DNA of 8,953 nt from JALYGK01 sp036259835 (GCA_036259835.1 DATABA010000080.1:1-8953); one strand, 5' to 3'; shown: positions 1-5,758, counted from the stretch's first letter. The notes: generated by a model from the sequence alone, not told the origin. Numbers and translations: made by a program.

Positions 1-16
1 TGGGTTGCTTGTCCAC
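1..16 (-). CDS. Possible 5' end of a leftward gene, truncated by the window
   Basis: A GTG at 16-14 read on the minus strand opens five codons (V-D-K-Q-P) before the window ends. An AGGA at 28-25 lies 8 nt upstream, a normal Shine-Dalgarno distance. A promoter and a structured stretch precede it on the same strand. Too little is visible to name a product; the start is inferred from spacing only, and a start further left is equally possible. Confidence 0.3.
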
Positions 17-41
17 GAGACCGATCCTAGGGGAAAAGGGT

Positions 42-73
42 GAGGCCCCGGGCGCGGGCCTGCCCGGGGCCTC
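42..73 (-). terminator. Strong 12-bp hairpin, terminator or attenuator
   Basis: GAGGCCCCGGGC (42-53) and GCCCGGGGCCTC (62-73) are perfect inverted repeats with an 8-nt loop. On the minus strand the stem is followed by ACCCTTTTCCCC, a short U run; on the plus strand no T run follows. Minus-strand function is therefore favoured. Because it sits between a minus-strand promoter (191-219) and a putative start at 16, it could act as an attenuator for the gene to the left, or as the end of a small RNA. Confidence 0.6.
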
Positions 74-184
74 TTCGCGGGCAGATCGGGGGGCGATCAG
101 ACCCGCATGGGACGCTCCCGCTGGTGCGGCACCGGGTCGAGACCCGGAGTCCCATGTATTGACCGCATTACGGCGGCCAACGGT
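42..184 (-). ncRNA. Candidate structured leader RNA or small RNA
   Basis: A transcript from the promoter at 191-219 would start near A184 and fold almost completely. Going leftward there is a weak CCGC/GCGG hairpin (163-176). Next comes a branched element whose outer stem is 106-113 with 149-156 (CATGGGAC/GTCCCATG), enclosing hairpins 118-129 (CCGC-TGGT-GCGG) and 132-147 (CCGGGT-CGAG-ACCCGG). A hairpin at 77-106 follows (GCGGG/CCCGC plus GATCG/CGATC), then the terminator stem 42-73. The terminator loop (54-61) contains CCCGC on this strand, able to pair with the GCGGG of the neighbouring hairpin, so alternative folds are conceivable. I do not recognise a known riboswitch, SRP, tmRNA, 6S or tRNA signature. 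Pairing is seen; expression and regulation are inferred. Confidence 0.45.
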
Positions 185-190
185 GAAGGC

Positions 191-219
191 ATGTTACCTA
201 GTGCCCAATGACTAGTCAA
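191..219 (-). promoter_or_regulatory. Sigma70-type promoter, leftward
   Basis: On the minus strand TTGACT (219-214) and TAACAT (196-191) are separated by exactly 17 nt, and a purine (A184) lies 7 nt past the -10 box. This is the only full -35/-10 pair I found in the window. It lies 57 bases beyond the stop of the crotonase gene and points away from it, so it should serve the structured stretch and the gene off the left edge. Confidence 0.6.
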
Positions 220-275
220 TCTCCGGAGGAGATCGCTCCCTCAACAGCGAGTCTGCGAGGGGGCTTGGGCGCTCT

Positions 276-1070
276 CTACCGTCCCTTGAACGCCGGAGTC
301 CGCTTCTCCAAGAAGGCGAGGACGCCCTCCAGGTGGTCGTCTGTGGCGGCCGCCTGGTCCTGAACGTCGGCTTCGCGGTCCATGGCCTCGGGCAGCGTCA
401 GTCGGGACGCCTCGTTGAGCAACCGCTTGGTCAGGCCTATGGCGGTCGTCGGAAGCTCGGCCAGCTTCTTCGCTATTTCGACGGCCTCCGAAAGCACGGC
501 GTCTGCGGGCACGACGCGGTTCACCAACCCGATGCCGAGCGCGGTCGCAGCGTCGATGCGGTCGCTCAACAGCGCGAGCTCCAAGGCCTTGGCCATCCCA
601 ACGGTTCGCGGCAGCAAGTACGTCGATCCGGCGTCCGGAACCAATCCGATCTTCACGAAGGCCATCGTGAAGGAGGCCGCGTCGCTGGCGATCCTGAAGT
701 CGCACGCGAGGGCGACCGAATTTCCGGCACCGGCCACCACACCGTTGATCGCGGCCACCACAGGCTTCGGTGTTTCCGCGAGAAGCGGAATGAGCCGGTT
801 GTATCCCTCTTTCAAGAACAGCGAAAGCTTCGGCCGCTCGCCCTTCATGTAGGGCTCCTGCAGCGCGCTGAGATCCGCTCCCGCTGAAAAGCCCCGGCCC
901 TCGCCGGTGAGAACGATCGCTCTGGCGCTCGAGTCGTCTCGGAGCTCCTCGAGCGCGGTCAAGAGCTCGAGCGTCAACGTCGGAGACAGCGCGTTCAATC
1001 TGGCGGCGTTGTTCATCCTGAGGGTCACCACGGACCCATCCCGGTCGACGATGAGCTGTTCGTATGCCAT
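276..1070 (-). CDS. Enoyl-CoA hydratase/isomerase family protein, PaaG-like
   Basis: A 264-residue crotonase-fold protein, the normal length for the family, cytoplasmic and acting on acyl-CoA esters. The two oxyanion-hole segments are clear: FSAGADLSAL (61-70) and INGVVAGAGNSVAL (108-121). The two acid/base glutamates of classical hydratase appear absent: by my alignment their positions hold Ser118 and Phe138. Instead GLVPDAGSTYLLPR (142-155) carries Asp146, where PaaG-type 1,2-epoxyphenylacetyl-CoA or ring-acyl-CoA isomerases keep their catalytic Asp. A double-bond or ring isomerase is therefore likelier than a beta-oxidation hydratase; the substrate is unknown and no other paa gene is visible. 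ATG 1070 is chosen because AAGGGGG lies 6 nt upstream. The thioesterase stop is 12 nt upstream, so the two genes are very likely co-transcribed. Confidence 0.9.
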   Translation of the reverse strand: MAYEQLIVDRDGSVVTLRMNNAARLNALSPTLTLELLTALEELRDDSSARAIVLTGEGRGFSAGADLSALQEPYMKGERPKLSLFLKEGYNRLIPLLAETPKPVVAAINGVVAGAGNSVALACDFRIASDAASFTMAFVKIGLVPDAGSTYLLPRTVGMAKALELALLSDRIDAATALGIGLVNRVVPADAVLSEAVEIAKKLAELPTTAIGLTKRLLNEASRLTLPEAMDREADVQDQAAATDDHLEGVLAFLEKRTPAFKGR

Positions 1071-1085
1071 GTCAATCCCCCTTTA
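1071..1085 (-). promoter_or_regulatory. Ribosome binding site of the crotonase gene
   Basis: On the minus strand the thioesterase stop TAA (1085-1083) runs directly into AGGGGG (1082-1077), then 6 nt, then ATG 1070. The site fixes the crotonase start and shows tight coupling to the gene before it. Confidence 0.75.
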
Positions 1086-1508
1086 GTCTGCCGGGCGTCG
1101 CTGGTCGGTCCGAGCGCGGTCGGTGACCCATCCACGCGGCACGTAGCGTTGCACGAACGTTCCCCTCCCGACCACGCCGAACGGGGCGCTCACCGTGATC
1201 TCGGTCGTGCACTGACGCTCATCGACCGCCACCACGGTGGCAGTGACCACGAGCGGTGTGCCAATCGGGGCGGGTCGCTCGTGGGTCAGCGAGATCGAAT
1301 AGCCCGTCGCGTCTTCTTCGGGCGACAGATAACGCTCCACCAGCAATCTCCCAGCTTCCTCGGCGTGTCGAACCATCCACGCGGTCGCGTACAGCGGATG
1401 CACCTCGCGATCGAACAGCCGCGCCGTCATGTCGCGGGTCACCTCGGTCCGATGTTCGACAGATTCTCCGAGGGTTGGTCGCTCCGCCACGTCAATACCA
1501 TGCCTCAC
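1083..1508 (-). CDS. FlK-like hotdog-fold acyl-CoA thioesterase (copy 1)
   Basis: A 141-residue single hotdog domain related to the fluoroacetyl-CoA thioesterase FlK group. Thr42, Glu50, Gly69 and His76 fall at the same numbers as the FlK active-site residues as I remember them (Thr42/Glu50/His76, Gly69). An Arg one position past FlK Arg120 follows in the TFVQRYV segment. The family hydrolyses small acyl-CoA esters in the cytoplasm. Nothing here suggests fluorometabolism, so a general housekeeping or salvage thioesterase is likelier. The GTG start at 1508 is supported by an N-terminus (MRHGIDVAER) that resembles FlK from residue 1, and by the paralogue at 5307-5753 having the same 41 residues before Thr42. 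No clear SD or -10 box precedes it, so it may be read through from the cupredoxin gene. The last residues are charged and variable. Confidence 0.82.
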   Translation of the reverse strand: MRHGIDVAERPTLGESVEHRTEVTRDMTARLFDREVHPLYATAWMVRHAEEAGRLLVERYLSPEEDATGYSISLTHERPAPIGTPLVVTATVVAVDERQCTTEITVSAPFGVVGRGTFVQRYVPRGWVTDRARTDQRRPAD

Positions 1509-1536
1509 GGGCCCGACTTTGCTGCAGAGCGGAGCT

Positions 1537-1552
1537 CGCCGTGCTCACGGCG
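1537..1552. other. Small inverted repeat between cupredoxin and thioesterase genes
   Basis: CGCCGT (1537-1542) and ACGGCG (1547-1552) form a 6-bp stem with a 4-nt loop in the 57-bp gap between two co-directional minus-strand genes. No T run follows on the minus strand, so it is a weak terminator or attenuator candidate and could be chance in GC-rich DNA. Confidence 0.3.
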
Positions 1553-1565
1553 GCGAAGCGAGCGC

Positions 1566-2009
1566 CTAATATTCCGCGCCCTGTTCCTCCCCCTCCACGA
1601 TGTAGATGGTTCCGGTCATCCCCTGGGACCGGTGGTACTTGCAGAAGAGGTTGTACGTTCCGGGCCCGGCGGCTCCGCCGATGGCTTCGAGCGCGGTCGT
1701 CTCACCTGCCTGCGTGTCGACGTCGGCCGGCGTCCCCTCGATCGAGAAGTTGTGGACCGTCTGGCCCTCGTTCACGATCGTAATGTTCTGGTCCGTCCGC
1801 ATGGCGAACACCGATGGGACGAACTCGAAGTCGGTTTCGGTCAGCTCGACCACCCGCCCGCTCACCGGCGTTGGGGTGGGTGACGCGGTCGGCGATTCGG
1901 TGGGGGCGGTCGCTGGCGGTGCGGGCTGCGGCCCAACCGTCGGCTCGTCTTCGCCACAGGACGCGAGAAGCACGGCGACCAAGAACAGGATAGGGGCGAC
2001 GCGTCGCAT
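1566..2009 (-). CDS. Cupredoxin-domain lipoprotein (blue copper protein)
   Basis: A 147-residue secreted lipoprotein. A short basic start (MRRVAP), a hydrophobic stretch and the lipobox LASC (15-18) predict lipidation at Cys18 and anchoring outside the membrane. A Pro/Thr/Ala/Ser-rich linker (about 23-50) leads to one plastocyanin-like domain (about 52-140). All four type 1 copper ligands are visible: His86 (VHNF), then Cys123, His126 and Met131 with the C-x2-H-x4-M spacing of plastocyanins. Electron transfer or copper handling at the cell surface is likely; the redox partner is unknown, and no oxidase or nitrite reductase gene is next to it. ATG 2009 lies exactly 6 nt after a TATGCT box, suggesting a leaderless mRNA of its own. 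The next gene downstream is the FlK-like thioesterase, 57 bp away. Confidence 0.9.
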   Translation of the reverse strand: MRRVAPILFLVAVLLASCGEDEPTVGPQPAPPATAPTESPTASPTPTPVSGRVVELTETDFEFVPSVFAMRTDQNITIVNEGQTVHNFSIEGTPADVDTQAGETTALEAIGGAAGPGTYNLFCKYHRSQGMTGTIYIVEGEEQGAEY

Positions 2010-2021
2010 CGGCAGAGCATA
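2010..2021 (-). promoter_or_regulatory. Leaderless-type -10 box of the cupredoxin gene
   Basis: TATGCT (2021-2016, minus strand) is followed by 6 nt and then ATG 2009, so the predicted +1 is the A of the start codon. No purine-rich SD lies between. The -35 region is weak (CTGAAA 19 nt upstream). It lies in the 39-bp gap after the cupin gene. Confidence 0.5.
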
Positions 2022-2048
2022 GCCGCCGGCGCGGCCAGCGTTTCAGCG

Positions 2049-2387
2049 CTATTCGCTGATCAGGCGCCGGACTGGAGGAGGCGCCGCGACGACGAAGAGC
2101 ACGACCGGATCGATCGAAGCGTTTCTTACTGTTACGTCCGCTCCCGCCGGAACCAGGACCGTACCCCACTGGTCCAGGCGGCTTCGCCGTCCGTTCACCT
2201 GGAACACCGCCTGGCCCGCGAGGATGGTGAACAGGGCATCCGAGTCGAGGTCCTTCACCGGCCCGATTCCCTGGTTCCGGTCGAGGCATACCACTTCGCT
2301 CCACACGCGTTCCGTCTCGAAGACGGTCGTTCTGGTCACGCGATCCGGTGAGAAGTGAACGAAGTCGCGGAGGTTCTCCGACTTCAC
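2049..2387 (-). CDS. Small cupin-fold protein lacking usual metal ligands
   Basis: A 112-residue single-domain cupin-like protein. The GTG start at 2387 forms GTGA with the stop of the upstream methyltransferase (4-bp overlap), which fixes the start by coupling. The reading frame is also open further upstream, but there it only shadows the methyltransferase. The beta-rich core contains LDSDALFTILAGQAVFQVNG and GTVLVPAGADVTVRN, recognisable cupin motifs 1 and 2 with the typical G-x4-PxG turn. The HxH of motif 1 reads VKDL and the His of motif 2 is missing, so the standard iron/manganese/zinc site appears absent. A binding, sensing or stabilising role for a small ligand or for the methyltransferase is more plausible than dioxygenase or isomerase catalysis. 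The family call is from fold-level motifs only. Confidence 0.75.
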   Translation of the reverse strand: MKSENLRDFVHFSPDRVTRTTVFETERVWSEVVCLDRNQGIGPVKDLDSDALFTILAGQAVFQVNGRRSRLDQWGTVLVPAGADVTVRNASIDPVVLFVVAAPPPVRRLISE

Positions 2388-3271
2388 GGTTTGCGGCCAA
2401 CCGCCAGGTTGACGTCGCGAAAGTCGCTGAACCGAGGCGGGAAGCGATCGGTGAAAACCTGCCGCGACCGTGCCTGGAAGGTTGCCCAGAGCCGTTTGCC
2501 GAGCATCTGCTGAAGGAAACGGCCCACGGCTCCCGTCTCGCGCGCTTCCAGGTACTCCTCGGTTGTCTCCTGAAAGCGATATTCGCGCCGCTCGACCTGG
2601 ACGTCGCGGAGGCCCGCGTCGTAGAGCACAGACTTCAGGCGGTTCGGATCTTCGAAGTGGTCCACCCACGGCATGGCGCGCTTCCGAGCGTCGCGCAGCA
2701 GCTCCCGACCAGCGTACTGCTCGGCGAGCTCCTGCCAGGCCCGTGAGAACTCATCCTCGCCAGGACCCCACGCCGCCACACCCATTCGCCCGTCAGGTTG
2801 GAGCACCCGAACCATGTCGAACAGCGCCGTCTCGTAGCGCGCGAAGTGGCTCAGCACGAACGATGCCAGGACGTGGGTGAAGGTTTCGTCGGGAAAGGGA
2901 AGGTCGATGGCCGTGGCCGCGACGTAGAGCGGACCGCCGCCCACGACCGCCTGCTGCAACATCTCGGTCGATGCGTCCACTCCGACCACGACGCCGTCTC
3001 CGGCGGCACGCTCAGCCGCCTCTCGAGCGACGACGCCCGTACCGGTTCCCACGTCGAGAACGCGCGCACCGCTCTCCACCCTCGCCAGCTCCACCAGGTC
3101 GCGAGCCGGAAGCGCCGTGCGGGGCGCGTGTACGCGTCGATACGCCTCCGCAACGTCGTCGTAGCTACGCCAGTCCGGCTCGTTACTCGCCCCAGCAAGG
3201 GGGCCGCCGCGACGAAGTGGCGGCGATTGCGCCCGACCGGGTTGAGTCGTCCGTTTTCTGAAGATGCGCAT
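2384..3271 (-). CDS. Class I SAM-dependent methyltransferase
   Basis: A 295-residue Rossmann-fold methyltransferase of the UbiE/Methyltransf_11 type. Motif I VLDVGTGTGV is at 71-80, the acidic residue binding the SAM ribose is probably Asp99 (GVVVGVDAS), and a post-I/II stretch contains IDLPFPDETFTHVLAS. The acceptor cannot be read from sequence; small-molecule rather than nucleic-acid substrates are usual for this group. About 30 basic, low-complexity residues precede the domain. ATG 3271 was chosen because it is the last usable start before the domain and lies 9 nt after a TACCCT box. ATGs at 3316 and 3364 would run into the divergent ThDP gene. No SD is visible. The stop overlaps the cupin GTG as GTGA, so the two proteins are probably made in fixed ratio and may work together. 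Confidence 0.85.
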   Translation of the reverse strand: MRIFRKRTTQPGRAQSPPLRRGGPLAGASNEPDWRSYDDVAEAYRRVHAPRTALPARDLVELARVESGARVLDVGTGTGVVAREAAERAAGDGVVVGVDASTEMLQQAVVGGGPLYVAATAIDLPFPDETFTHVLASFVLSHFARYETALFDMVRVLQPDGRMGVAAWGPGEDEFSRAWQELAEQYAGRELLRDARKRAMPWVDHFEDPNRLKSVLYDAGLRDVQVERREYRFQETTEEYLEARETGAVGRFLQQMLGKRLWATFQARSRQVFTDRFPPRFSDFRDVNLAVGRKP

Positions 3272-3276
3272 CGAAC

Positions 3277-3286
3277 GGATAGGGTA
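3277..3286. promoter_or_regulatory. Shared bidirectional -10 element, methyltransferase / ThDP enzyme
   Basis: Only 24 bp separate the divergent starts at 3271 and 3296. The heptamer TAGGGTA (3280-3286) gives TAGGGT on the plus strand, 10 nt before GTG 3296, and TACCCT on the minus strand, 9 nt before ATG 3271. Predicted leaders are 3-4 nt long. The plus side also has AGAGG (3286-3290) 5 nt before GTG, which may act as SD if the start lies further upstream. The surrounding 10-mer GGATAGGGTA recurs at 5759-5768. Confidence 0.45.
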
Positions 3287-3295
3287 GAGGACGCG

Positions 3296-4933
3296 GTGAC
3301 CGACAAACTCCGACATGGTGGTCGCCTCGTGGCCGAGATGCTGAAGCGCGAAGGCGTTCAGCACCTATTCACCTTGTCCGGCGGCCACATTGCCGCGATC
3401 TATGACGGCTGCGTCGACGAGGGCATTCGAATCGTGGACTTCCGTCACGAGCAGGCGGCGGCTCACGCCGCCGACGGATGGGCTCGGGTCACGTTGAAGC
3501 CAGGTGCCGCCGCCGTGACCGCGGGCCCTGGCGTAACCGACGCCGTCACGGGCATTGCCAATGCGCAGTACGCGAACTCGCCGATGGTCGTTCTGTCCGG
3601 GAAGAACCCAATGGCAGAATTCGAGATGGGATCCCTTCAGGAGATGGACCAGGTCGAGCTGCTCGCTCCCATCACCAAGTGGGCGAAGACCTGCTACGAC
3701 GTCAAAAAGATCCCCGAGCTCCTGTCGGCGGCGTTCCGGCACGCGATGTCCGGCCGAATGGGGCCGGTGTTTCTCGACTTTCCGCTGGACGTCCAGTTCG
3801 CTGCGGCGCCGGATGGTCCACTCCCGGAGCGGTACCGCACCGATGCGAAACCTCAGGGAGATCCGGAGCAGGTCAAGGAGGCCGTTCGGCTGCTTCGGGA
3901 AGGAGAGCGCCCGATCGTCTTCGCCGGCGCGGGCGTCCGGTGGTCGGGCGCGCATGAGGCGCTCGCCGAGCTGGCCCACGCCCTCAAGGTGCCCGTCCTG
4001 CTGAACTCCCTCGGACGTGGCTGCCTACCTCCCGACGATCCGTATTTCTTCTCCGCAGCGCGCAAGTTCGCGCTCGGCAAGGCCGACGTGATCCTCGCGC
4101 TTGGTGTCGATTGGGACTTCCGGTTGGGGTTTGGCCGGCGCGGGTTTGCGTCCGACGCGAAGGTCATCCAGGTGGACGTCGACGGTGTGCACATCGGGCG
4201 AAACCGCGCCGTGGACGTGGGGATCGTCGGTGACCCCGGGCGGGTCATCGAGCAGCTGGTCAACGCGGGTGCCGGTTCGGCGGAGGAGCCGCCGTGGACC
4301 GAAGAGGTTCGCGGTGAGGAGCAGCGAATGAACGAAGAGGCGTGGGCCGGGATGGTGTCGGACGCCTCGCCGATCCACCCGCAACGGTTCGCCAAGGAGA
4401 TTCGCGATTTCCTCGACCCCGACGCGATCGTGGTGGGCGACGGGGGCGACATCGTCGGGATCGCCTCGTCGGTGATCCAGGCGCGGTACCCGGGCCACTG
4501 GCTCGATCCCGGCCCGTTGGGGTGCCTGGGCGTCGGGCCGTCGTTTGCCATCGCCGCGAAACTGGCCAAGCCGGACAAGCAGGTCCTCATCGTGTACGGG
4601 GACGGCTCGTTCGGGCTGAACGCCATGGAATACGAGAGCGCCATTCGCCAGAACATCCCGTTCGTCGGAATCATCGGGAACGATGGAGCGTGGGGTCAGA
4701 CGAAGGTGGCGCAGGAGTCGATTTTCGGCGAAGGCAACACCCCCGCCGCCGACCTCAATCCTCAGGCGCCGTACCACAAGATGGTCGAGGCCCTGGGCGG
4801 CTACGGCGAGAAGGTGACCAATGCCGAGGACATCAAACCTGCGCTTCAGCGAGCGTTCGAGGCCGGCGTGCCTGCCTGCATCAACGTGATGATCGACGCG
4901 ACCTTGATGAAGCGGTCTTCCTACCTGGCGTAG
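3296..4933 (+). CDS. ThDP-dependent enzyme, acetolactate synthase / 2-hydroxyacyl-CoA lyase superfamily
   Basis: 545 residues with the three-domain layout of the family: N-terminal PYR domain with the cofactor-activating Glu52 in RHEQAAAHAADGWAR (50-64), a central domain with VIFALGVDWDF-like beta strands, and a C-terminal ThDP/Mg domain starting at GDG (435-437) and ending with Asn462-Asp463 of IIGNDGAWG. The usual final NN is ND here. The whole protein resembles the mycobacterial IlvG-type acetolactate synthase homologue (FTLSGGHIAAIYDG, LDPGPLGCLGVGP), but parts also recall 2-hydroxyacyl-CoA lyases. No ilvN regulatory subunit or ilvC is adjacent, so a catabolic or acyl-CoA carboligase/lyase role is possible. 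GTG 3296 is chosen: AGAGG lies 5 nt upstream, and the length and N-terminus fit the family. The frame stays open upstream only across the divergent methyltransferase. Confidence 0.87.
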   Translation: MTDKLRHGGRLVAEMLKREGVQHLFTLSGGHIAAIYDGCVDEGIRIVDFRHEQAAAHAADGWARVTLKPGAAAVTAGPGVTDAVTGIANAQYANSPMVVLSGKNPMAEFEMGSLQEMDQVELLAPITKWAKTCYDVKKIPELLSAAFRHAMSGRMGPVFLDFPLDVQFAAAPDGPLPERYRTDAKPQGDPEQVKEAVRLLREGERPIVFAGAGVRWSGAHEALAELAHALKVPVLLNSLGRGCLPPDDPYFFSAARKFALGKADVILALGVDWDFRLGFGRRGFASDAKVIQVDVDGVHIGRNRAVDVGIVGDPGRVIEQLVNAGAGSAEEPPWTEEVRGEEQRMNEEAWAGMVSDASPIHPQRFAKEIRDFLDPDAIVVGDGGDIVGIASSVIQARYPGHWLDPGPLGCLGVGPSFAIAAKLAKPDKQVLIVYGDGSFGLNAMEYESAIRQNIPFVGIIGNDGAWGQTKVAQESIFGEGNTPAADLNPQAPYHKMVEALGGYGEKVTNAEDIKPALQRAFEAGVPACINVMIDATLMKRSSYLA

Positions 4934-5297
4934 CCGAATCGCGCCGGCTGTGAAGGACGCGGCCGAGCGTCCCGCGGTTGCGCGCTACCCACCGGTACAG
5001 CGACTCCGTGGATCGAGGAAAGGCGGCCGCCAGTACGGCAAACGGTGTTCCACCCGGGAGGAGCTGCATCAACGGGGCGACCGCGGCTCCCGATGAGTAC
5101 ACCTTGCCGTCGGGAGTGACGAGATGCCAGCTTCGCATCTTCTGCCGGTGGTCCATCCCGGGCAGCAGTCGGTCGGCTTCCGCATCCTGCAGTGCGACCG
5201 GTCGAAGATGGTTATGGCGGTCCCACGCCAGGATCTTGTGGAGGGACCACAGACAGAACCCGCAGTCCGCGTCGTAGAGGATGACCGCTTGTTCCAT
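4881..5297 (-). CDS. DCC-family thiol-disulfide oxidoreductase-like protein (DUF393)
   Basis: A 138-residue protein opening with ILYDADCGFC (6-15), the hallmark of the DCC family: the DxxCxxC-type motif provides Cys12 and Cys15. The rest, with LRPVALQD and a conserved Ser-Gly-Ala-Ala segment, fits the family. Members are annotated as predicted thiol-disulfide oxidoreductases, but substrates are not known. There is no signal peptide, so it should be cytoplasmic. ATG 5297 follows AGGA by 5 nt, and this SD touches the TAG stop of the upstream thioesterase, so the two form an operon. The last 17 residues, Arg/Ser-rich and unlike the conserved part, are encoded antisense to the last codons of the ThDP gene; the two genes overlap tail to tail by 53 bp. 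Confidence 0.85.
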   Translation of the reverse strand: MEQAVILYDADCGFCLWSLHKILAWDRHNHLRPVALQDAEADRLLPGMDHRQKMRSWHLVTPDGKVYSSGAAVAPLMQLLPGGTPFAVLAAAFPRSTESLYRWVARNRGTLGRVLHSRRDSATPGRKTASSRSRRSSR

Positions 5298-5309
5298 GAG
5301 CTTCCTCTA
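5298..5309 (-). promoter_or_regulatory. Ribosome binding site of the DCC gene
   Basis: TAG (5309-5307) stops the thioesterase and runs straight into AGGA (5306-5303), which is 5 nt before ATG 5297. Stop and SD are contiguous, indicating translational coupling. Confidence 0.7.
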
Positions 5310-5753
5310 TTCCGTCAGGCCGTCGATCGGTTCGCCGGTTTCCGAACGCCGGCGTTCGGCGAACTCGAGGAACCTGTCGCGGTCGATGAGGGCGCGTTGA
5401 TGGATGCCGAAGGCGACCGCACCTTGCCCGTCCGCCACGTGGAACGAGAAATGGATCCGGCGTTCCTCGACCGCATCCACGCGGACTCGGACTTCGACGG
5501 TTTCGCCCACCGGCGTGGGCGCGGCGTGTGTGAGGTTGACCGAGACACCGACGGTCGTGGTTCCGGGTGGAAGCTTTCCCTCCAGCGCTCTGACCGCCGC
5601 CCCTTCCACCAACGCCAGGACCATTGGAGTGGCCAGGACGGGAACATCGCCCGACCGAACGCTCCTGGCGGTCATGCTCTCCGTGACCGGTCCCTCGACG
5701 ACCTCCTCCATGCCGACGAGGTGAATCATCGATTCTCTGGCCCTGCTCGCCAC
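5307..5753 (-). CDS. FlK-like hotdog-fold acyl-CoA thioesterase (copy 2)
   Basis: A 148-residue hotdog protein, paralogous to the gene at 1083-1508. Thr42, Glu50, Gly69 and His76 again match FlK numbering, and Arg120 is at its exact place in GIHQRALI. The stretch GDVPVLATPMV (35-45) is the conserved family segment. Both paralogues have MTAR at 27-30. It should hydrolyse acyl-CoA in the cytoplasm; the substrate cannot be told. The GTG start at 5753 is preferred over ATG 5729 and ATG 5711: it lies exactly 6 nt after a TAGGGT box, as in leaderless genes, and gives the same 41-residue lead-in to Thr42 as copy 1. If ATG 5729 is used the protein loses 8 residues and keeps the domain. First gene of a two-gene operon with the DCC protein. 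Confidence 0.83.
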   Translation of the reverse strand: MASRARESMIHLVGMEEVVEGPVTESMTARSVRSGDVPVLATPMVLALVEGAAVRALEGKLPPGTTTVGVSVNLTHAAPTPVGETVEVRVRVDAVEERRIHFSFHVADGQGAVAFGIHQRALIDRDRFLEFAERRRSETGEPIDGLTE

Positions 5754-5758
5754 GCCGA

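Noticed and set aside
106..156. tRNA-like fold (outer stem plus a T-arm-like hairpin)
   Set aside because: Only 51 nt, no D arm or anticodon arm, and the T-loop does not read TTCRANY.
9..215. 68-codon plus-strand reading frame
   Set aside because: It crosses all the hairpins at 42-156, has no SD and no familiar motif; the open frame is expected in GC-rich DNA.
1988..1995. Third GGATAGGG match
   Set aside because: It lies within the cupredoxin signal-peptide codons, lacks the final TA, and no start codon is placed correctly after it.
2388..2669. Longer cupin reading frame upstream of GTG 2387
   Set aside because: It lies wholly inside the methyltransferase in another frame and has no cupin features; the GTGA overlap marks the start.
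2798..3295. 166-codon upstream extension of the ThDP enzyme
   Set aside because: It is antisense to the methyltransferase domain, unlike the enzyme family, and GTG 3296 gives a normal length with an SD-like AGAGG.
3272..3364. Longer methyltransferase N-terminus from ATG 3364 or 3316
   Set aside because: The extra residues would be antisense to the conserved start of the ThDP gene and do not look like part of the domain.
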